A DNA stretch of 64,000 nt from Tridacna crocea (GCA_943736015.1 OX031071.1:33016619-33080618); one strand, 5' to 3'. Positions 51,946-63,470 are shown, counted from the first letter of the stretch. Made by a program: numbers and translations. Notes: a model not told the origin generated them from the letters alone.

Positions 51946-52617
51946 AGAAATGATTTGATAGGTTTTAACTTGTAGACTTCTAAATAGACGACATGTACAC
52001 TTTAGACATCATTAAACAGGGATCATACATTGTAACTTCAAACATTTGTCAAAATATCTTCAGTAGACATTGTAAATCAGAGATCAGCCTACATATTTGT
52101 TGTAGTCTTATGTTAGTCTACAATGTCTAGAAAAGTGTTGTAATTCGGGCTTTGCAGCAGAAAGGTTGAATCTTTTGTACCAATTGTTCCCCAAATAGCT
52201 AAATAGCTCATTGTCTCTTTTGTTTTAAAATACAAAAGTCCACAGTTGAATGTATAACAACGACTTAAAACGTATCGGTTGGTGATATTGTACAAAAGAA
52301 AACCTTTACCGTAGGAATTAGAACTTTAAGTTTGTCGTGCTGAGAGAGCAGATCAAGATCGGACTGTAAGACATATCTTTACAACCAGATAGAGAAAAAA
52401 CCCTGTTAAAACTTGATAGTATGTATTAAGTCGGCTGTGTAAATATACATAAATTATAAGTCTATAACGTGTTGGGATATAGAAGTTAAATGGATTTGTC
52501 TTCCATTGAACACTTTTCCTGGTAAATAAATGATATTAAAATTTTAAGCCGATATAAAAAACCCAAATAGACTCTATTGCTTTTTTAAAGTTATTTCGGT
52601 GTGAAAATATGTCCTTA
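51946..52617. other. no gene recognised
   Basis: AT-rich. A fragment of the GATCAAGATC palindrome family lies near 52348. Confidence 0.3.
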
Positions 52618-52690
52618 TCGGACAGTGTAGATCCAAGATCAGACTGCACGTTCTGTGCAGTCTGATCTTGATCTACATTGTCCTCCAAAG
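52618..52690. repeat. short palindrome, best copy
   Basis: TCGGACAGTGTAGATCCAAG with GATCAGACTGCACG is followed by TGTGCAGTCTGATCTTGATC and TACATTGTCC, giving a near-perfect hairpin of about 30-nt arms. Confidence 0.85.
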
Positions 52691-52942
52691 GTCAGTGAGT
52701 CGGGCTTAGCAGTTTAAAGGTTAAACTCAGAAATAAGTAAAGTGATGTATTGGATTGCCTAGAACATGAAATGCAATTTCTATCCGTCTTAACCTGTGCA
52801 ACTTTGCAACTAGCGGGGGCAACATTTGACTGGGAGATACAAAAAGGATTATAGTTTCATAAAATAAAGATAAAATTGGTTGAAATGTATTTTCAAAGGA
52901 AGGACAGTCTATTGTTAAGTCTCTGCCAATTTGTGAATTGTA

Positions 52943-53173
52943 TTAAGCCTTTACAAAACAATCCCTCGTTGTTACGACCCTGCGACAGAAGGTTTCTGAA
53001 AATATTGTGGGAAAAGGAGAAAGGATGGTAACCAGCCGCTTTTTCACCCTTTCCCACAATATTTTCTACCTTTCTGCCCAAGGCAAATTTCAATTTTTAA
53101 GTCACATTCATTATGTTGTCTGCAAATGCTTTCAATTTGGGCGAGTTAAATTGCAATATGCAAACCGTTTAAT
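52943..53173 (-). mobile_element. TTAA-hairpin MITE, diverged
   Basis: TTAAGCCTTTACAAAACAATC at the left. The hairpin near 52998-53065 has a length-variable loop (GATGGTAACCAGCC). The right end is eroded (GCAAACCGTTTAA). Confidence 0.7.
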
Positions 53174-53229
53174 TCATCTTTTCTGAGGGATTGCATATCA
53201 AATTTAAAAAAAAAAGTGGCTTTTTTTTT

Positions 53230-53475
53230 CAGGAAGTGTAGATCAAGATCAGGCTGCACAGAAGTTTTATTTCATCTCTAGCAGGATAAAGGTTATTTTT
53301 TTTATCTTACTAAATAAATAAAATGTAATTTTTAAGCCGACAATAAAAAAATACTTTTTTATTTTACTTCAAAGGTATTCTTTTATTAAAATATCTCCGT
53401 ATGGAACGTTGTAGGTCGAAGATCCTACCTCACGTGCTTTACAGTCTGATCTTGATCTACACTGTTCGCGCAGGG
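53230..53475. repeat. two further GATCAAGATC palindrome members
   Basis: A half copy at 53230-53262 and a complete but diverged one at 53400-53475 (GTAGGTCGAAGATCC with TGATCTTGATCTACACTG). Confidence 0.65.
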
Positions 53476-53885
53476 CCTTTAGGTCGCCTTAAGCAGGCTA
53501 AGGGTTGGGTATTTTGACATTCGTTGTAGGAGAGGACATATTTTCACAGTAAGGGGCATTATTATAAAAAAACCATTGAACGATCCTCTCTTTTCAAATG
53601 AGGTTTTTTGAAACAAACTAATTATAGCTGATAAAAATCTGTCTTAATGAAAAGGTTTTTGTGTGGTTGTCGATCAAGACGAACATTACAATTATGGAAT
53701 ACGTAATGGGATATCTATGTGGAGGGCGATTTCTTTTCATACAGATGGCGCCAGACACCATTTATATTATTTAAGGTTAGATTACCATCTCACGAAGCGG
53801 CATTGAAATTGTTTAACTTTTGAGTCAGCAAATTATTGCAGTTGTACTTTATCTAGTAAAAATTCTTCCTTTGCTCTTGATCTTA

Positions 53886-54296
53886 AAGGTGGGTATTTAG
53901 ATTTTTCACATCTCACCAAATTAGAAAATAAATATATCACTGAAATTTATATGAAAAAAAAAGACAATACAAATTGTCAATAGTTAAGAATCATAGAATT
54001 ACAAAAGAAAATGCTGGTGTTCCCTTAAATGGCTACGTAGTCTCCTGAAGTATTTTTAGATTCACGCCAGAAATCATAAAAAGCTTTGTGAGAATTTCAA
54101 GTTACTGGCAAATGACTAATGACACTTAAATTCCACAACATAACAAACATGTAATTATTTTCCATAATGTCTTCTTCGGATACTATGTTCGAAGCTTCTT
54201 CTGTGTATTTCTGGTATGTAAATGATCAAGTTGCTCATAGAAATATAGACCGTCTTTCCCGTCGGTGTCGACCTGGGCCGTAGTAAATCTCTAATT
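53886..54296. repeat. dispersed repeat R1, copy 2
   Basis: Direct match to 2053-2462 with scattered indels. Confidence 0.8.
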
Positions 54297-54507
54297 GTGG
54301 CGCCGCATGATCGGCGGCTTTATATTTTTATTCGCTTTTGTAAAGTGCCTATGGAGGCAGCCATATTGAACTGGTTCCATGCTTTGTTTTAACATCTGTC
54401 TATGTCTACTGTACTTTGATTACCAGATCCGGGTCCATATTAACTTTTTTATTTATTTGTGGGATTGATTTTTTTAAATATATAATATATTGTACTTTCA
54501 TTGTTAG

Positions 54508-54651
54508 ATGGATAAAAACCCGGATCGTAGACATATCAACATTTTCCTTTCGAAAAATAATGAAGATGCATTTCGAAAAATAAGTCATGTGATAAAAAAT
54601 TATCCGTCACAAATTTTCGAAGCCACCATTTTAAATATCTTACCCTGGAAA
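54508..54651 (+). CDS. possible host exon, unknown protein
   Basis: An open stretch follows an acceptor-like TCATTGTTAG and can end at a donor-like AAAG|GTTAAG. It begins MDKNPDRRHINIFLSKNNED and later reads ISHVIKNYPSQIFEATI. The composition is protein-like and not repeat-derived, but no family is recognised and no partner exon is seen. Confidence 0.25.
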
Positions 54652-54732
54652 AGGTTAAGAGGTATTTTCAAGCTCTTTGACCCTAGAGCACCCTTTGTGG
54701 TACTTGTGACCCAAGTTATATTTTTGTTCTAG

Positions 54733-55139
54733 TATTGTATGGATTGTAGAAATATTGTTTTCATTTCGCGATCGTGTTTTTAAGACCAGCTAACTGTAAC
54801 TAAGTCAATGTTGGAGCGTCTGACATGACTGGTATCATACAACTCCTCTAGTCTATATAGATATAATAAGGTCTTCATTCAAGTCTTTATTATATCTATA
54901 AAGAGGGATTGTAAGATACCAGACATATGTTTTAGAGTGTCAGATTTAGCACAATCCGATAATAGACTTTTTCTTTCGTTAATGTATGGTAATTCATTGC
55001 CGACAAATGTTTGTGTTTGTAGAGAAAATCTTACAAGGGCGATGATTTTCTCGACATATGCAAATATTGGATGTTAAAGATGCATGGCTACAGCCGCTAA
55101 GCAAAAATGCTGTTAAAATTTCATTTATTTAAAAATGGT
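54733..55139. other. no gene recognised
   Basis: AT-rich. An imperfect TATATCTATA hairpin lies near 54850-54905. Confidence 0.3.
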
Positions 55140-55336
55140 AAATAAATCGGTCCTTTGAGTAAACATGGATAAATTACTGACATATGTCAGGTCATTGAAA
55201 AAAAGAAACACGGAGAATCATATTAGAAACCGAAAATTGGTCAAAAGAAAACTGGCTGACGATAGCAGGGGTAAACAATAGCGATGCGTCACGGAAAATC
55301 GTCGTTGGTTTCCGCCTAGAGTCGGATACGATGTAA
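55140..55336 (-). repeat. dispersed repeat R5, copy 2
   Basis: Reverse complement of 17800-17990. It keeps the same short open frame (SDSRRKPT, IVSQFS). Confidence 0.7.
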
Positions 55337-55378
55337 TTTGCATACGCTACTACCACCTGAAGAAATTCGACAGAGAAA

Positions 55379-55396
55379 ATGGCGTCTTCGTCTACG
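55379..55396 (+). CDS. possible first coding exon (MASSST)
   Basis: GAAAATGG start context and six codons, then a consensus donor ACG|GTAAGTAT. Such a short 5' exon is plausible. The exon candidate at 56619 is out of phase with direct splicing, so at least one more exon would be needed. Confidence 0.25.
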
Positions 55397-55860
55397 GTAA
55401 GTATCATACATGTAGCTTTGTCATTTTACTGTTTTTTCGCGATTATGATAAATTTTTATGTAAGATACGCGTCTTCGAATAAGTTTTTACTGATTTTTAA
55501 ACTATTCAACTGAAAAGTTGATTAATATTTGCAAAATCATGAATGTCGAGCGAGTTCTGGTGAGCGTGACCTACTTTGACTGTTTGGATTATTAATTTTA
55601 CATTTGAGGCCTTCATTGTAACGTACTTTGAGCTATATTTCTGTATTCTAACCAGACTGAAAACGTTGATTGAAAAATCCGTTGCATGACACGTCAGTCA
55701 TATGTCGAATAGAACCGGGTTATTTGTGACTTACCCCGTTACCGATGCAGAACTTTCACTAAGCCAAACTTGTCAACAATGGGACGTTTGCGCTGAGCTG
55801 CTTTCAATATTTACTATTATTTAGACATTTAATATGAACCGGAGGCGACCCCATCGTTTA

Positions 55861-56086
55861 AAGTCTATACCAAACTGCATAATTTTACACTTGTCCAAAT
55901 GGGAAGGATTTTCAGACGACTAATGTGACTCAAAAACTGATAACTATTTTAGGAGGCAAGAAAACATTGTGGGAAAAGGAGAAAATTCTAGTTACCTGCA
56001 TTTTCTTCTTTACCCATATTGTTTTTTCTTCAAAAGGCCACTTTCTCAGGGATGTGAAACCCAGGGATTGTTTGGAAAAGTGTTAA
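55861..56086 (+). mobile_element. TTAA-hairpin MITE copy
   Basis: Left TTAA lost (AAGTCTATACCAAACTGC). Right end TTTGGAAAAGTGTTAA. The hairpin near 55957-56025 has mismatches. Confidence 0.7.
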
Positions 56087-56618
56087 ACAATGTGTTGAGG
56101 CTACAAGTTACATGTTGTAAGAAGAGGATATGGTTCAACTTTCTTTCCATGTCTAGCTTCAAAACCCATTGGCCCTCTTACTATATAGTCCTGTGTTTAA
56201 GTAACTTTGAAGAAAAAAAATGCTTTTGAAAACAATTGGAAAAAGCTTATAATTATGTTGGTGACTACTTTTTCCTAACCCTATCTCTTGTAATTATTAT
56301 TCATTTTCACCATAAAATATTTTCCATTGTTGCAAAGAAATATTGCTGTGTATAACTTTTCTGTAAAAGGAAATGAGAAAGCATGCCAAACTAGTCAAAA
56401 TTACAAGGTAACTTTTTGACATAGAAGTTTTATACCATCTGTCAATTTATGCATATGAAAGGACCATGTAAACAAATTAGTTGGTTACTTGTAAGGCAAA
56501 GTCAATTTTATGGGTCTCATATTATGTGGTTACTTGCTTGGTACAATGCATCACAGAGGTGCATTTAGCCACATTTTGCCAGAGCATGGTTGATGTTTAT
56601 GCATTTTTCTTTTTCCAG
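56087..56618. other. no gene recognised
   Basis: AT-rich. It ends in a long pyrimidine tract, CATTTTTCTTTTTCCAG. Confidence 0.3.
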
Positions 56619-56725
56619 TGATTCGAAACACTTATATTAGACTAGGGAGTTCTGGCCATGGGCAGGCTTTTCAGGCGCGACATTCTGGTTTTCCTAGACG
56701 AGGACCTGGGGGAGGATGGAGATGA
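56619..56725 (+). CDS. possible terminal exon with polyA signal
   Basis: A strong acceptor (TTTTTCTTTTTCCAG) leads into an open frame reading RNTYIRLGSSGHGQAFQ, then GFPRRGPGGGWR and TGA at 56723-56725. AATAAA follows at 56730-56735. The Gly/Arg-rich tail is typical of RNA-binding proteins. A second frame in the same segment encodes RRDILVFLDEDLGEDGDD but is closed upstream. No family assigned. Confidence 0.35.
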
Positions 56726-56885
56726 CTGAAATAAAGCCAACTGATTTTATGCATATACCCAGTTCACTCTTTGGATGCATGGGCCTCTTGGAACTTCAAA
56801 TCATGTCCCGATTCCATCATGTTGAGTGTGGCAGAAAAGGGACAAAATCCTATGGTCAATATATTGGGTTCATACCTGCAAGGGT

Positions 56886-57104
56886 TTAACCCATTACCAC
56901 ACAATTCCGACTTTTGAAAGAAAGAAGCCTTTGTAAACATTGTGGGAAAAGGAGAAAATGCTAGTAACCAGCATTTTTTCATTTTCCCACAATATTTTCT
57001 ACCCTTCCATAATCAGAAATCAGTTTTTTATTCACATTTATTGTCCTTTGTAAATGCTTTCAGTTTGGACTAGTCCAACATTTTGTCGTTTGGTAAAGAG
57101 TTAA
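56886..57104 (-). mobile_element. TTAA-hairpin MITE copy
   Basis: TTAACCCATTACCACACAAT to GGTAAAGAGTTAA, with TTAA on both sides. The hairpin has a single mismatch near the loop (GCTAGTAACCAGC). Confidence 0.85.
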
Positions 57105-57315
57105 GCGTTTACAAGTAAGCCTTTCATACTCGAAGGAAAAATACTAATTGAAATGCTGTCGAAAAAAATGAGAAAATACTGACATTTAAGAAATTTTTAT
57201 ATGTACATAAATTTCATGCAAGTCAAGCAGGTTCAACAAAACAAAACGTATAATGATCATGTGACTTTCTTTTTCAATTTTTGTCTGTAATTGTGAAATA
57301 AAACAATCATACGAG

Positions 57316-57548
57316 TTAACTCTTGACCACACAACAAAATTTTAGACTGGTCCAAAGTGAAAGCACTTGCAGATGCCAGATAAGCATAACCCAATAATTG
57401 AATTTGTTGACAGCAGGGTAGTAAACATTACAGAAAAAAGAGAAAATGCTGGTTACGAGCTTTTTCTTCTTTTCCGGCAATGTTTTCAAAAGGTTTCTAC
57501 ATGTATCTTGGTGTCGTAAAAACCAGGGATTGTTGGGTAAAGGGTTAA
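57316..57548 (+). mobile_element. TTAA-hairpin MITE copy
   Basis: TTAACTCTTGACCACACAAC to GGGTAAAGGGTTAA. The hairpin near 57415-57488 is weakened by five or more mismatches. Confidence 0.8.
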
Positions 57549-58208
57549 AAGGTACAGATAAAAGGAAGTATTTGATATGAGAAATCCATTTATGCAATAA
57601 TTTTACTTTGGTCTTCAGTGGCTGCCCTTTTTTAAAATTCATTTTGTATCTAAAGAAATGCTGAACTAAAATTATGTTTTCTGAGACTATGCAGATCAAT
57701 ACCAGCCAATCAAATATTGGACTGTGTTAATGCCATAAAAATGCCATATACATGTAAGGGACTAGGTGAAAATGTTTCTTTTATTTGTTTACAATATGTA
57801 CAGTAAATTGATGGGCTTTGATAGAATTATAACCAGCAGCATGCAGAAGTGAGCCCCAAGGCAACTTAAAATATTGAGACAAATGAGTTTGTGTAAAACT
57901 GAAAGGCAGACTTTTGTCAAAGTGATATGCTTTGAAAAGTTTATCTTTCTATTCTACCTCACATCAGAATCATCCTGCAACACAAGCAAGGATAGGGTGG
58001 AATGTTCCTGTACAGTGATGCCTAGAGGCACTTATTTGCATGTATATTGTTGTTCGTACAATTCAGTAAGTCTGCTTCTGCTAACCACACACTTAATTGT
58101 TTTTCATAAAAATGCATCCCTAACAAACAAACAAAAAATGCTATAAATGTATATATATAATCAAAATGTATATGAAGTATGGGTATAACTTACTTCTGTA
58201 CAGTAAAA
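57549..58208. other. no gene recognised
   Basis: No supported exon. Confidence 0.3.
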
Positions 58209-58893
58209 TTAAGCCTTTACCATACCATCCCTGATTTTCATCAGTCTGTGAAAAAAGCCCTTTTTAAAACATTGTGGAAAAGGTGAAAATGCTGGTTATT
58301 AGCATTTTCTCCTTTTCTCACAATGTATTTTACAATTCCTAAAATAAATCTTAAATGTTCAGTGACAATTATTTTCTTGTCTGCAAATGCTTAAAATTTG
58401 GATGAGCCTAAACTGTTGGTGTATGGTAAAGACTTGAATTTCAGTTTTTATCACAGTCACATGGTGGGCTTTTATTAGGCATTTAAAACAAGATGAACTT
58501 AGGAAAAAGCTTTGGAAAAATAGCCCATAGCAAATGATCTTCCAAGTTTTATGTCATGTCACAAAGAACCTTACTGGAACAAATATTAGAAAAACCTCGA
58601 GTCCACTCTATATGCACCCTATTCAGTCCGATAATTGTGGAATTAATTATTTTGTTCTTAGCCCATTACCACACAATCCCTTCTTTTGATGCCCATGAGA
58701 AAGAAGCCTTTAAAAAACATTGTAAGAAAAGGAGAAAATGTAGTTAACCAGCATTTTTTTCCTTTTCCCACAACATTTTCTATCCTTCACAAAACAGGTT
58801 TCAAATTTTCAGTCACTTTTATTTTGTCATCTGCAAATGCTTTCAATTTGGACAAATCTAAGATTTTGTTGTTTGCTATTGGTAATGAGTTAA
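58209..58893 (-). mobile_element. two TTAA-hairpin MITE copies
   Basis: 58209-58435 (TTAAGCCTTTACCATACC, right end eroded to GTAAAGACTTGAA) and 58659-58893 (AGCCCATTACCACACAATCC to GGTAATGAGTTAA). About 220 bp without recognised content separates them. Confidence 0.75.
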
Positions 58894-59189
58894 TGATATT
58901 TTTCAGAAGTTTTAAATGAGCTACAGAGTACATGTATGTCAATTGAAAAATCTGTGAAAACCATGTTCAATCTAAAAGTCACATTTTTGGCCCTAACAGA
59001 ATCCATTACATTTTACTTTGGTGAGCACTTCAGGGCCATGGGCCACTTTTGTAAATACATGTATAATTGTGTTGTTGTTACAAAAATAATTGTCTTGAAA
59101 ATAAAAGAATAAAGTTTATTTAATGAAGATTTCAAGTTCATTACTGTGGCTATGGCCCCTTTTTCATCATAAAACCTTCCAGATGAATC

Positions 59190-59360
59190 TTGTTATAGAC
59201 TTAACCAGATTGAAAATATCTGCAGTACAGTTTTCCTGTGGCTCAAACTGGAAAATGGTACAAAATTGTTGTGAAAAAGGAAGAAAATACTGATAACCAG
59301 AATTTTCTCCTTTTTTTCCACATAACTTTCTCTAAAGGTATCTCTGTCAAAGTTGTTAAC
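59190..59360 (+). mobile_element. TTAA-hairpin MITE, diverged
   Basis: The recognisable hairpin core (AAATACTGATAACCAGAATT) and short arm remain. The termini are unclear. Confidence 0.5.
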
Positions 59361-59469
59361 AGAGACTGTCGGATACAGAACTATGTATTCCTGGAACAAG
59401 TTGACAAGAAATTTACCTCTATGCAAAGAATAATAGTCTGAATACATTAATTCTGACCTCAGCATTTTT

Positions 59470-59696
59470 TTAACCCTTTCCCAAACAAGCGCTGGTTTTT
59501 ACGTGTCTGCAGTAAAAGTCTTTTGAAACCACTGTGGGAAAAGTAAAAATTGCTCGTAAAGAGCCATTTCTCCTTTTCCCACAGTGTTTTCTACCCTTTT
59601 TGAGAACTTTCTGCCATTTTCTCAAAATCTAAAATTGTCGTCTGCAAACTCTTTCAGTTTGGAAGAGTCCAAAATTTGTCGTTTGGGAAAGGGTTA
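59470..59696 (-). mobile_element. TTAA-hairpin MITE copy
   Basis: TTAACCCTTTCCCAAACAAG to GGGAAAGGGTTAA, with TTAA at both ends. It has the CTCGTAAAGAG loop variant, as at 6617. Confidence 0.85.
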
Positions 59697-59740
59697 AAGG
59701 TCTGATAGAGGTAACTGCAATACATTTCATCCCACTCCTA

Positions 59741-59968
59741 CAAACTCTTTACCACACGAGAAAATTTTAGACTGGTCCAAATTGAAAGCATTTGCAGACG
59801 ACAAAATAAAGATGACTAAAAAATAGAAATTTATTCTGAGAAGAGTAGAAAACACTGTGGGAAAAGGAGAAAATGCTGGTTACCAGCATTTTCTCCTTTT
59901 CCCACAATGTTTTCTAAAGGCTTCTTTCTCAGGGTGTCAAAAGTAGGGATTGTGTGGTAATGGGTTAA
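59741..59968 (+). mobile_element. TTAA-hairpin MITE copy
   Basis: AACTCTTTACCACACGAG to GGTAATGGGTTAA. The palindrome near 59846-59914 is nearly perfect (a C for T in the left arm). Confidence 0.85.
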
Positions 59969-60486
59969 CATCGCTTTGAAGATGTTTGAGAGGGAAAGCA
60001 ACCAGTGGCTGTTGTAGAATGTTGTACAAAATACTTATAAAAGGAAAACCCAAGGCATTGATTAGTGCACGAGCCAAAAAAAGCAAATGAAAAAAATGAA
60101 GAGATGATGTGGAACACTGACTAACCAATACAAATTTTGATAGCTTTGTCTTTATGTATTTTACCTGAAATTCAGATACTTGGGTATCTGATTAAAAAGT
60201 CTCTCGTAAAATACAATTTTGGCGAGGTCTTTTAGGGTGGATGCATGTTTTACTGGATGGAGCCAATTCTCTCCTGATCTTGAAGGGGTCCATGAAGACA
60301 GTGGTTCTTGGTGTAATCCCCATGGCCTAAAACCCATTCATGCTTGTTGACTAATGTGGTGCATTATACCTGTCCCAATAGCCTGCAAATATAATGAGTT
60401 GAAAATAATTCAACTTTATGGGTAGTTCATTTTTTTATGCTTTATTACACAATCATTACTTTAAATGGCCCTGTGAAAGAAGCCTT
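59969..60486. other. no gene; possible SINE tail remnant
   Basis: AAGCAACCAGTGGCTG and TTGATTAGTGCACGAGCC recall the body of SINE family 1. The rest is unassigned. Confidence 0.35.
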
Positions 60487-60887
60487 TTAACCCATGACCA
60501 CACAATCCCTACTTTTGATGCCCATGAGAAAGTAGCCTTTAGAAAACATTTTGAGAAAAGGAGAAAATGGTGGTAACCAGCATTTTCTCCTTTTCCCACA
60601 ATGTTTTCTACCCTTCACAAAACAAATTTTGAATTTTCAGTCACTTTTATTTTGTTGTCTGCAAATGCTTTTGATTTGAACCAGTCTAAAAATATTGTGG
60701 TTTGGTAATGGGTTAAAACCATTGAGGGAAAAGGAGAAAATGCTCTTAACCAGCATTTACTCCTTTTCCCGTAATGTTTTCTTCCCTTCCTAGAACCAAA
60801 TTTCAATTTTTTGGTGATTTATTTTGTCGTCTGCCAATACTCTAAATTTGGGCCAGTCTACAATTTTGTCGTCTGGCAAAGAGTTAA
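60487..60887 (-). mobile_element. two TTAA-hairpin MITEs, abutting
   Basis: 60487-60716 is full length (TTAACCCATGACCACACAAT to GGTAATGGGTTAA). 60713-60887 starts at the same TTAA but lacks its left arm and begins almost at the hairpin. It ends GGCAAAGAGTTAA. Confidence 0.8.
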
Positions 60888-61002
60888 GCCTATTTGGCTC
60901 CACTAGAAGAAATATGAAAGTACTCGAAATTGAAGCACTGACTTTAAGTTGTTTACTTTTTCACATGCAAGAAAAAAAACTTGGTTTTGGTGACATAAAA
61001 GA

Positions 61003-61065
61003 CCCTTTTTGACCCAACATGACCTAGTTTCAAACTTGTCCAAGGTATCAAGACAAATGTTTTAA
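61003..61065 (+). repeat. fragment of the 25.8-26.7 kb tandem repeat
   Basis: TTTGACCCAACATGACCTAG and CAAACTTGTCCAAGGTATC match one unit of that array. Confidence 0.7.
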
Positions 61066-61102
61066 TTTAACATACTCAGTTGTCTATGTGTCTCTGCAGC
61101 AT

Positions 61103-61330
61103 TTAACTCATTACCAGACGACAAAATTTTAGACTTGTCCAAATTCAAAGCATTTGCAGACAACAAAATAAAAGTGACTGAAAATTAGAAATTTGTTTTG
61201 TGAAGGGTAGAAAACATTGAGGGAAAAGGAGAAAATGCTGGTTACCAGCATTTTCTCCTTTACTCACAATGTTTTCTAAAAGCTTCTTTCTCAGGGGCGT
61301 CAAAGTAGGGATTGTGTGGTAATGGGTTAA
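61103..61330 (+). mobile_element. TTAA-hairpin MITE copy
   Basis: TTAA on both sides. ACTCATTACCAGACGAC to GGTAATGGGTTAA. The hairpin differs at two positions only. Confidence 0.88.
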
Positions 61331-61384
61331 TATGATAAAAATAAGTTTGATTCCTGCAGCATAAGTCAATCAACTTATTCCTAT

Positions 61385-61612
61385 TTAACTCTTTACCAAA
61401 CAACAAAATTTCATACTTGCCCAAACTGAAAGCTTTTGCAGACGACAAATTAAATGTGAATCAAATGATGAAATTGTTTGTGACAGGGTAGAAAACATTG
61501 TGGAAAAAGGAGAAAATGCTGGTTACCAGCATTTTCTCCTTTTCCCACAATGTTTTCAAAAGCTTTCTACACTAGGGTCGTTAAAAGTCGGGACTGTGTG
61601 GGAAAGAGTTAA
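61385..61612 (+). mobile_element. TTAA-hairpin MITE copy
   Basis: TTAACTCTTTACCAAACAAC to GGGAAAGAGTTAA, TTAA on both sides, with one arm mismatch (GTGGAAAAAGG). Confidence 0.88.
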
Positions 61613-61805
61613 CTGTATGCATATGGGTGCAGTCTTTTTTTAACTATACATGAATATACTTACCACAAATTGTTTTTCAGTCTCTGCCATTTTACACACA
61701 AACCAGAAGTGATTGACAATGTCTTTTGTCCAAGGCATCAAAACACCAATTCCTTTTTTCATTGCTACCTGAAAATCAGAGTAGTGGCCTTTATGAAAAA
61801 ATTTC

Positions 61806-62033
61806 AACAGTTCCACAAAATCCCGACTTTTATTTAACGACCCTGAGAAAGAAAACCTTTGAAAACATTGTGGAAAAGGAAGAAAATGCTGGCAACCAGC
61901 ATTTTCTCCTTTTCCTATAATGATTTCTACCCTTTCCAGATCAAATTTCTATTTCTGATTCATATTTATTTTGTCCTTTGCAAATACTTTCAGTTTGGAC
62001 TAATCCAAATTTTGTTGTTTGGTAAAGAGTTAA
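61806..62033 (-). mobile_element. TTAA-hairpin MITE copy
   Basis: The left end is eroded (AGTTCCACAAAATCCC). Right GGTAAAGAGTTAA with TTAA at 62030-62033. Confidence 0.8.
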
Positions 62034-62082
62034 TGCAGCTCAGAGATAGTGATCATTTACAAGGTAATTAACATCATCGGAA

Positions 62083-62190
62083 TATGGAAAATGCTAGTAA
62101 CAGGGATTTTTTCTTATACCATTAATGTTTTCAAAAAGCTCCTTTCTCAGGGCTGTTAAAATTTTGTATTGTGTAGAAAAGGCTTTAAAC
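62083..62190 (+). mobile_element. TTAA-hairpin MITE, right half
   Basis: Starts in the hairpin (AAATGCTAGTAACAGGG) and ends GAAAAGGCTTTAA. It lies inside the minus-strand exon candidate that follows and would supply its last codons. Confidence 0.6.
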
Positions 62191-62393
62191 AATGGTTTAT
62201 GACACATTTCCTGCTCTGTGGCAGTACTGGTTGTTTCACCTTCACTAATACCACTCAATGTCGAGGTAAACTTTGTCATCCTTCTGTATGGCGTGGAGGT
62301 AGATGTTGACGGTTCATCTGTTCTTTTCTCATATTCTGCCCTGGAATACGTGTACATGATATAGAAAAAGATCAAATATATCCACAGTATTTC
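62094..62393 (-). CDS. possible last exon of a membrane protein
   Basis: On the minus strand, after an acceptor-like ATGAATTAATCAG, the frame reads EILWIYLIFFYIMYTYSR, a hydrophobic stretch that could be a transmembrane helix. A hydrophilic Ser/Thr-rich tail follows (EYEKRTDEPSTSTSTPYRRM, TLSGISEGETTSTATEQE). An alternative acceptor (GTATTCCAG) would start it at AEYEKR. From about 62190 onward the frame runs through half a MITE and stops at 62094, so the C-terminus would be transposon-derived. No family recognised. Confidence 0.35.
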   Translation of the reverse strand, partial: EILWIYLIFFYIMYTYSRAEYEKRTDEPSTSTSTPYRRMTKFTSTLSGISEGETTSTATEQEMCHKPLFKAFSTQYKILTALRKELFENINGIRKNPCY

Positions 62394-62399
62394 CTGATT

Positions 62400-62946
62400 A
62401 ATTCATAAATCTGTCTTTAAATTAAATGCAAAATATGCAATGAAAAGAAACTGTCCTTAAAACCATTTGTTCTTCAAATATTTCATTTAAATTATTTGAT
62501 TTGTTTTCTGCAAATGCCTTCAGTATAAATCAATAAGGAAAATAAGGTTATGGCATAACAAGACTGAATTGCTGCCACATTGGTCCTAAACTCCTAATCA
62601 GTTTGGAAGAGTCCAAACGGAGTCCTGACGGAGTCAGGACTCAGTCTCCTTCGAGAGATAGAGCACACATGACAGAGGCACAGGGACAATTTTAAAATTT
62701 ACAGCTACAGGAAGACCGAGGGAATTATGGAGAGACAAACGAGATACAGGAAATTTGCCAGACAAGCAGCTCGTAGAATAGATAATATAGTTACTGTACA
62801 GTAGATTTAAAATATTTCATGTATTTACCTGGATGCACGTTGAAACACTACAGCACAGATCAGTCGCAAATTATATAGGAAGACTAAAAGGTTTACTAAA
62901 ATGAAACGAGCTGAGAGAAATTTGTTTTCGTAAAGAAACAAGTGAC
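62400..62946. other. no gene recognised
   Basis: A 13-bp inverted motif, AGTCCTGACGGAGTCAGGACT, lies near 62621. Otherwise unassigned. Confidence 0.3.
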
Positions 62947-63209
62947 CTACTTTATTTCACGCTCGGCCAAGTCCAGAAGATAGTGTGCTACCTCCGTATT
63001 GCCTTCAAAGCCTTTAAAATTAGCGCTTTCAGTTCGTTCCAGCGATCGATGGCTGATCCTATAAAAACTTTCGCTCTGCTAGTTTTCCTTCCGTGTTCCA
63101 ATTTTCGTCTCTTTTTTTTTTCCGACTCGGACAAGTCGTGCACGTTTTCTAGCCTCCATCTTCCTTTGTTTACCTTATTAGACGCAGGGCGAAGGTCAAA
63201 TAGAGTCAC
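62947..63209 (-). pseudogene. small basic ORF with one frameshift
   Basis: From ATG at 63207-63209 the frame reads MTLFDLRPASNKVNKGRW, a lysine/arginine-rich stretch (SESEKKKRRKLEHGRK), then RAKVFIGSAIDRWNELKA. Near 63000 the homologous-looking continuation (EVAHYLLDLAEREIK, ending in TAG at 62947) is in the next frame, so a 1-nt indel is likely. The xVxIGxAxxRWxxLK followed by EVAxxLLD pattern recurs in many short animal proteins near transposons. Function unknown. Confidence 0.45.
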
Positions 63210-63470
63210 GTGACAGTATGCATATTTATGATACGAATCTACCCGAGCGTAATAACGGATATACGGAATATCTTCGATTCAAAACCCGGTAACGACGAGT
63301 CTGTTTACATTACTGGCAGCATCCCTTCGAAATGCATTTTCTATCGACCGTAATCTAAGCAACCTTACAACCGTCAGGCGCAATATTTGGCATGAAGATA
63401 TAAAAATGATTATATTTTGATAAAATAAAGACAAAACGAGTTAAAAATGGCTGAAAATGAGTGTTATTGC
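63166..63470 (-). repeat. dispersed repeat R4, copy 2
   Basis: Reverse complement of 17440-17743. It overlaps the start of the small ORF, so the ORF start codon lies within repeated DNA. Confidence 0.8.
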
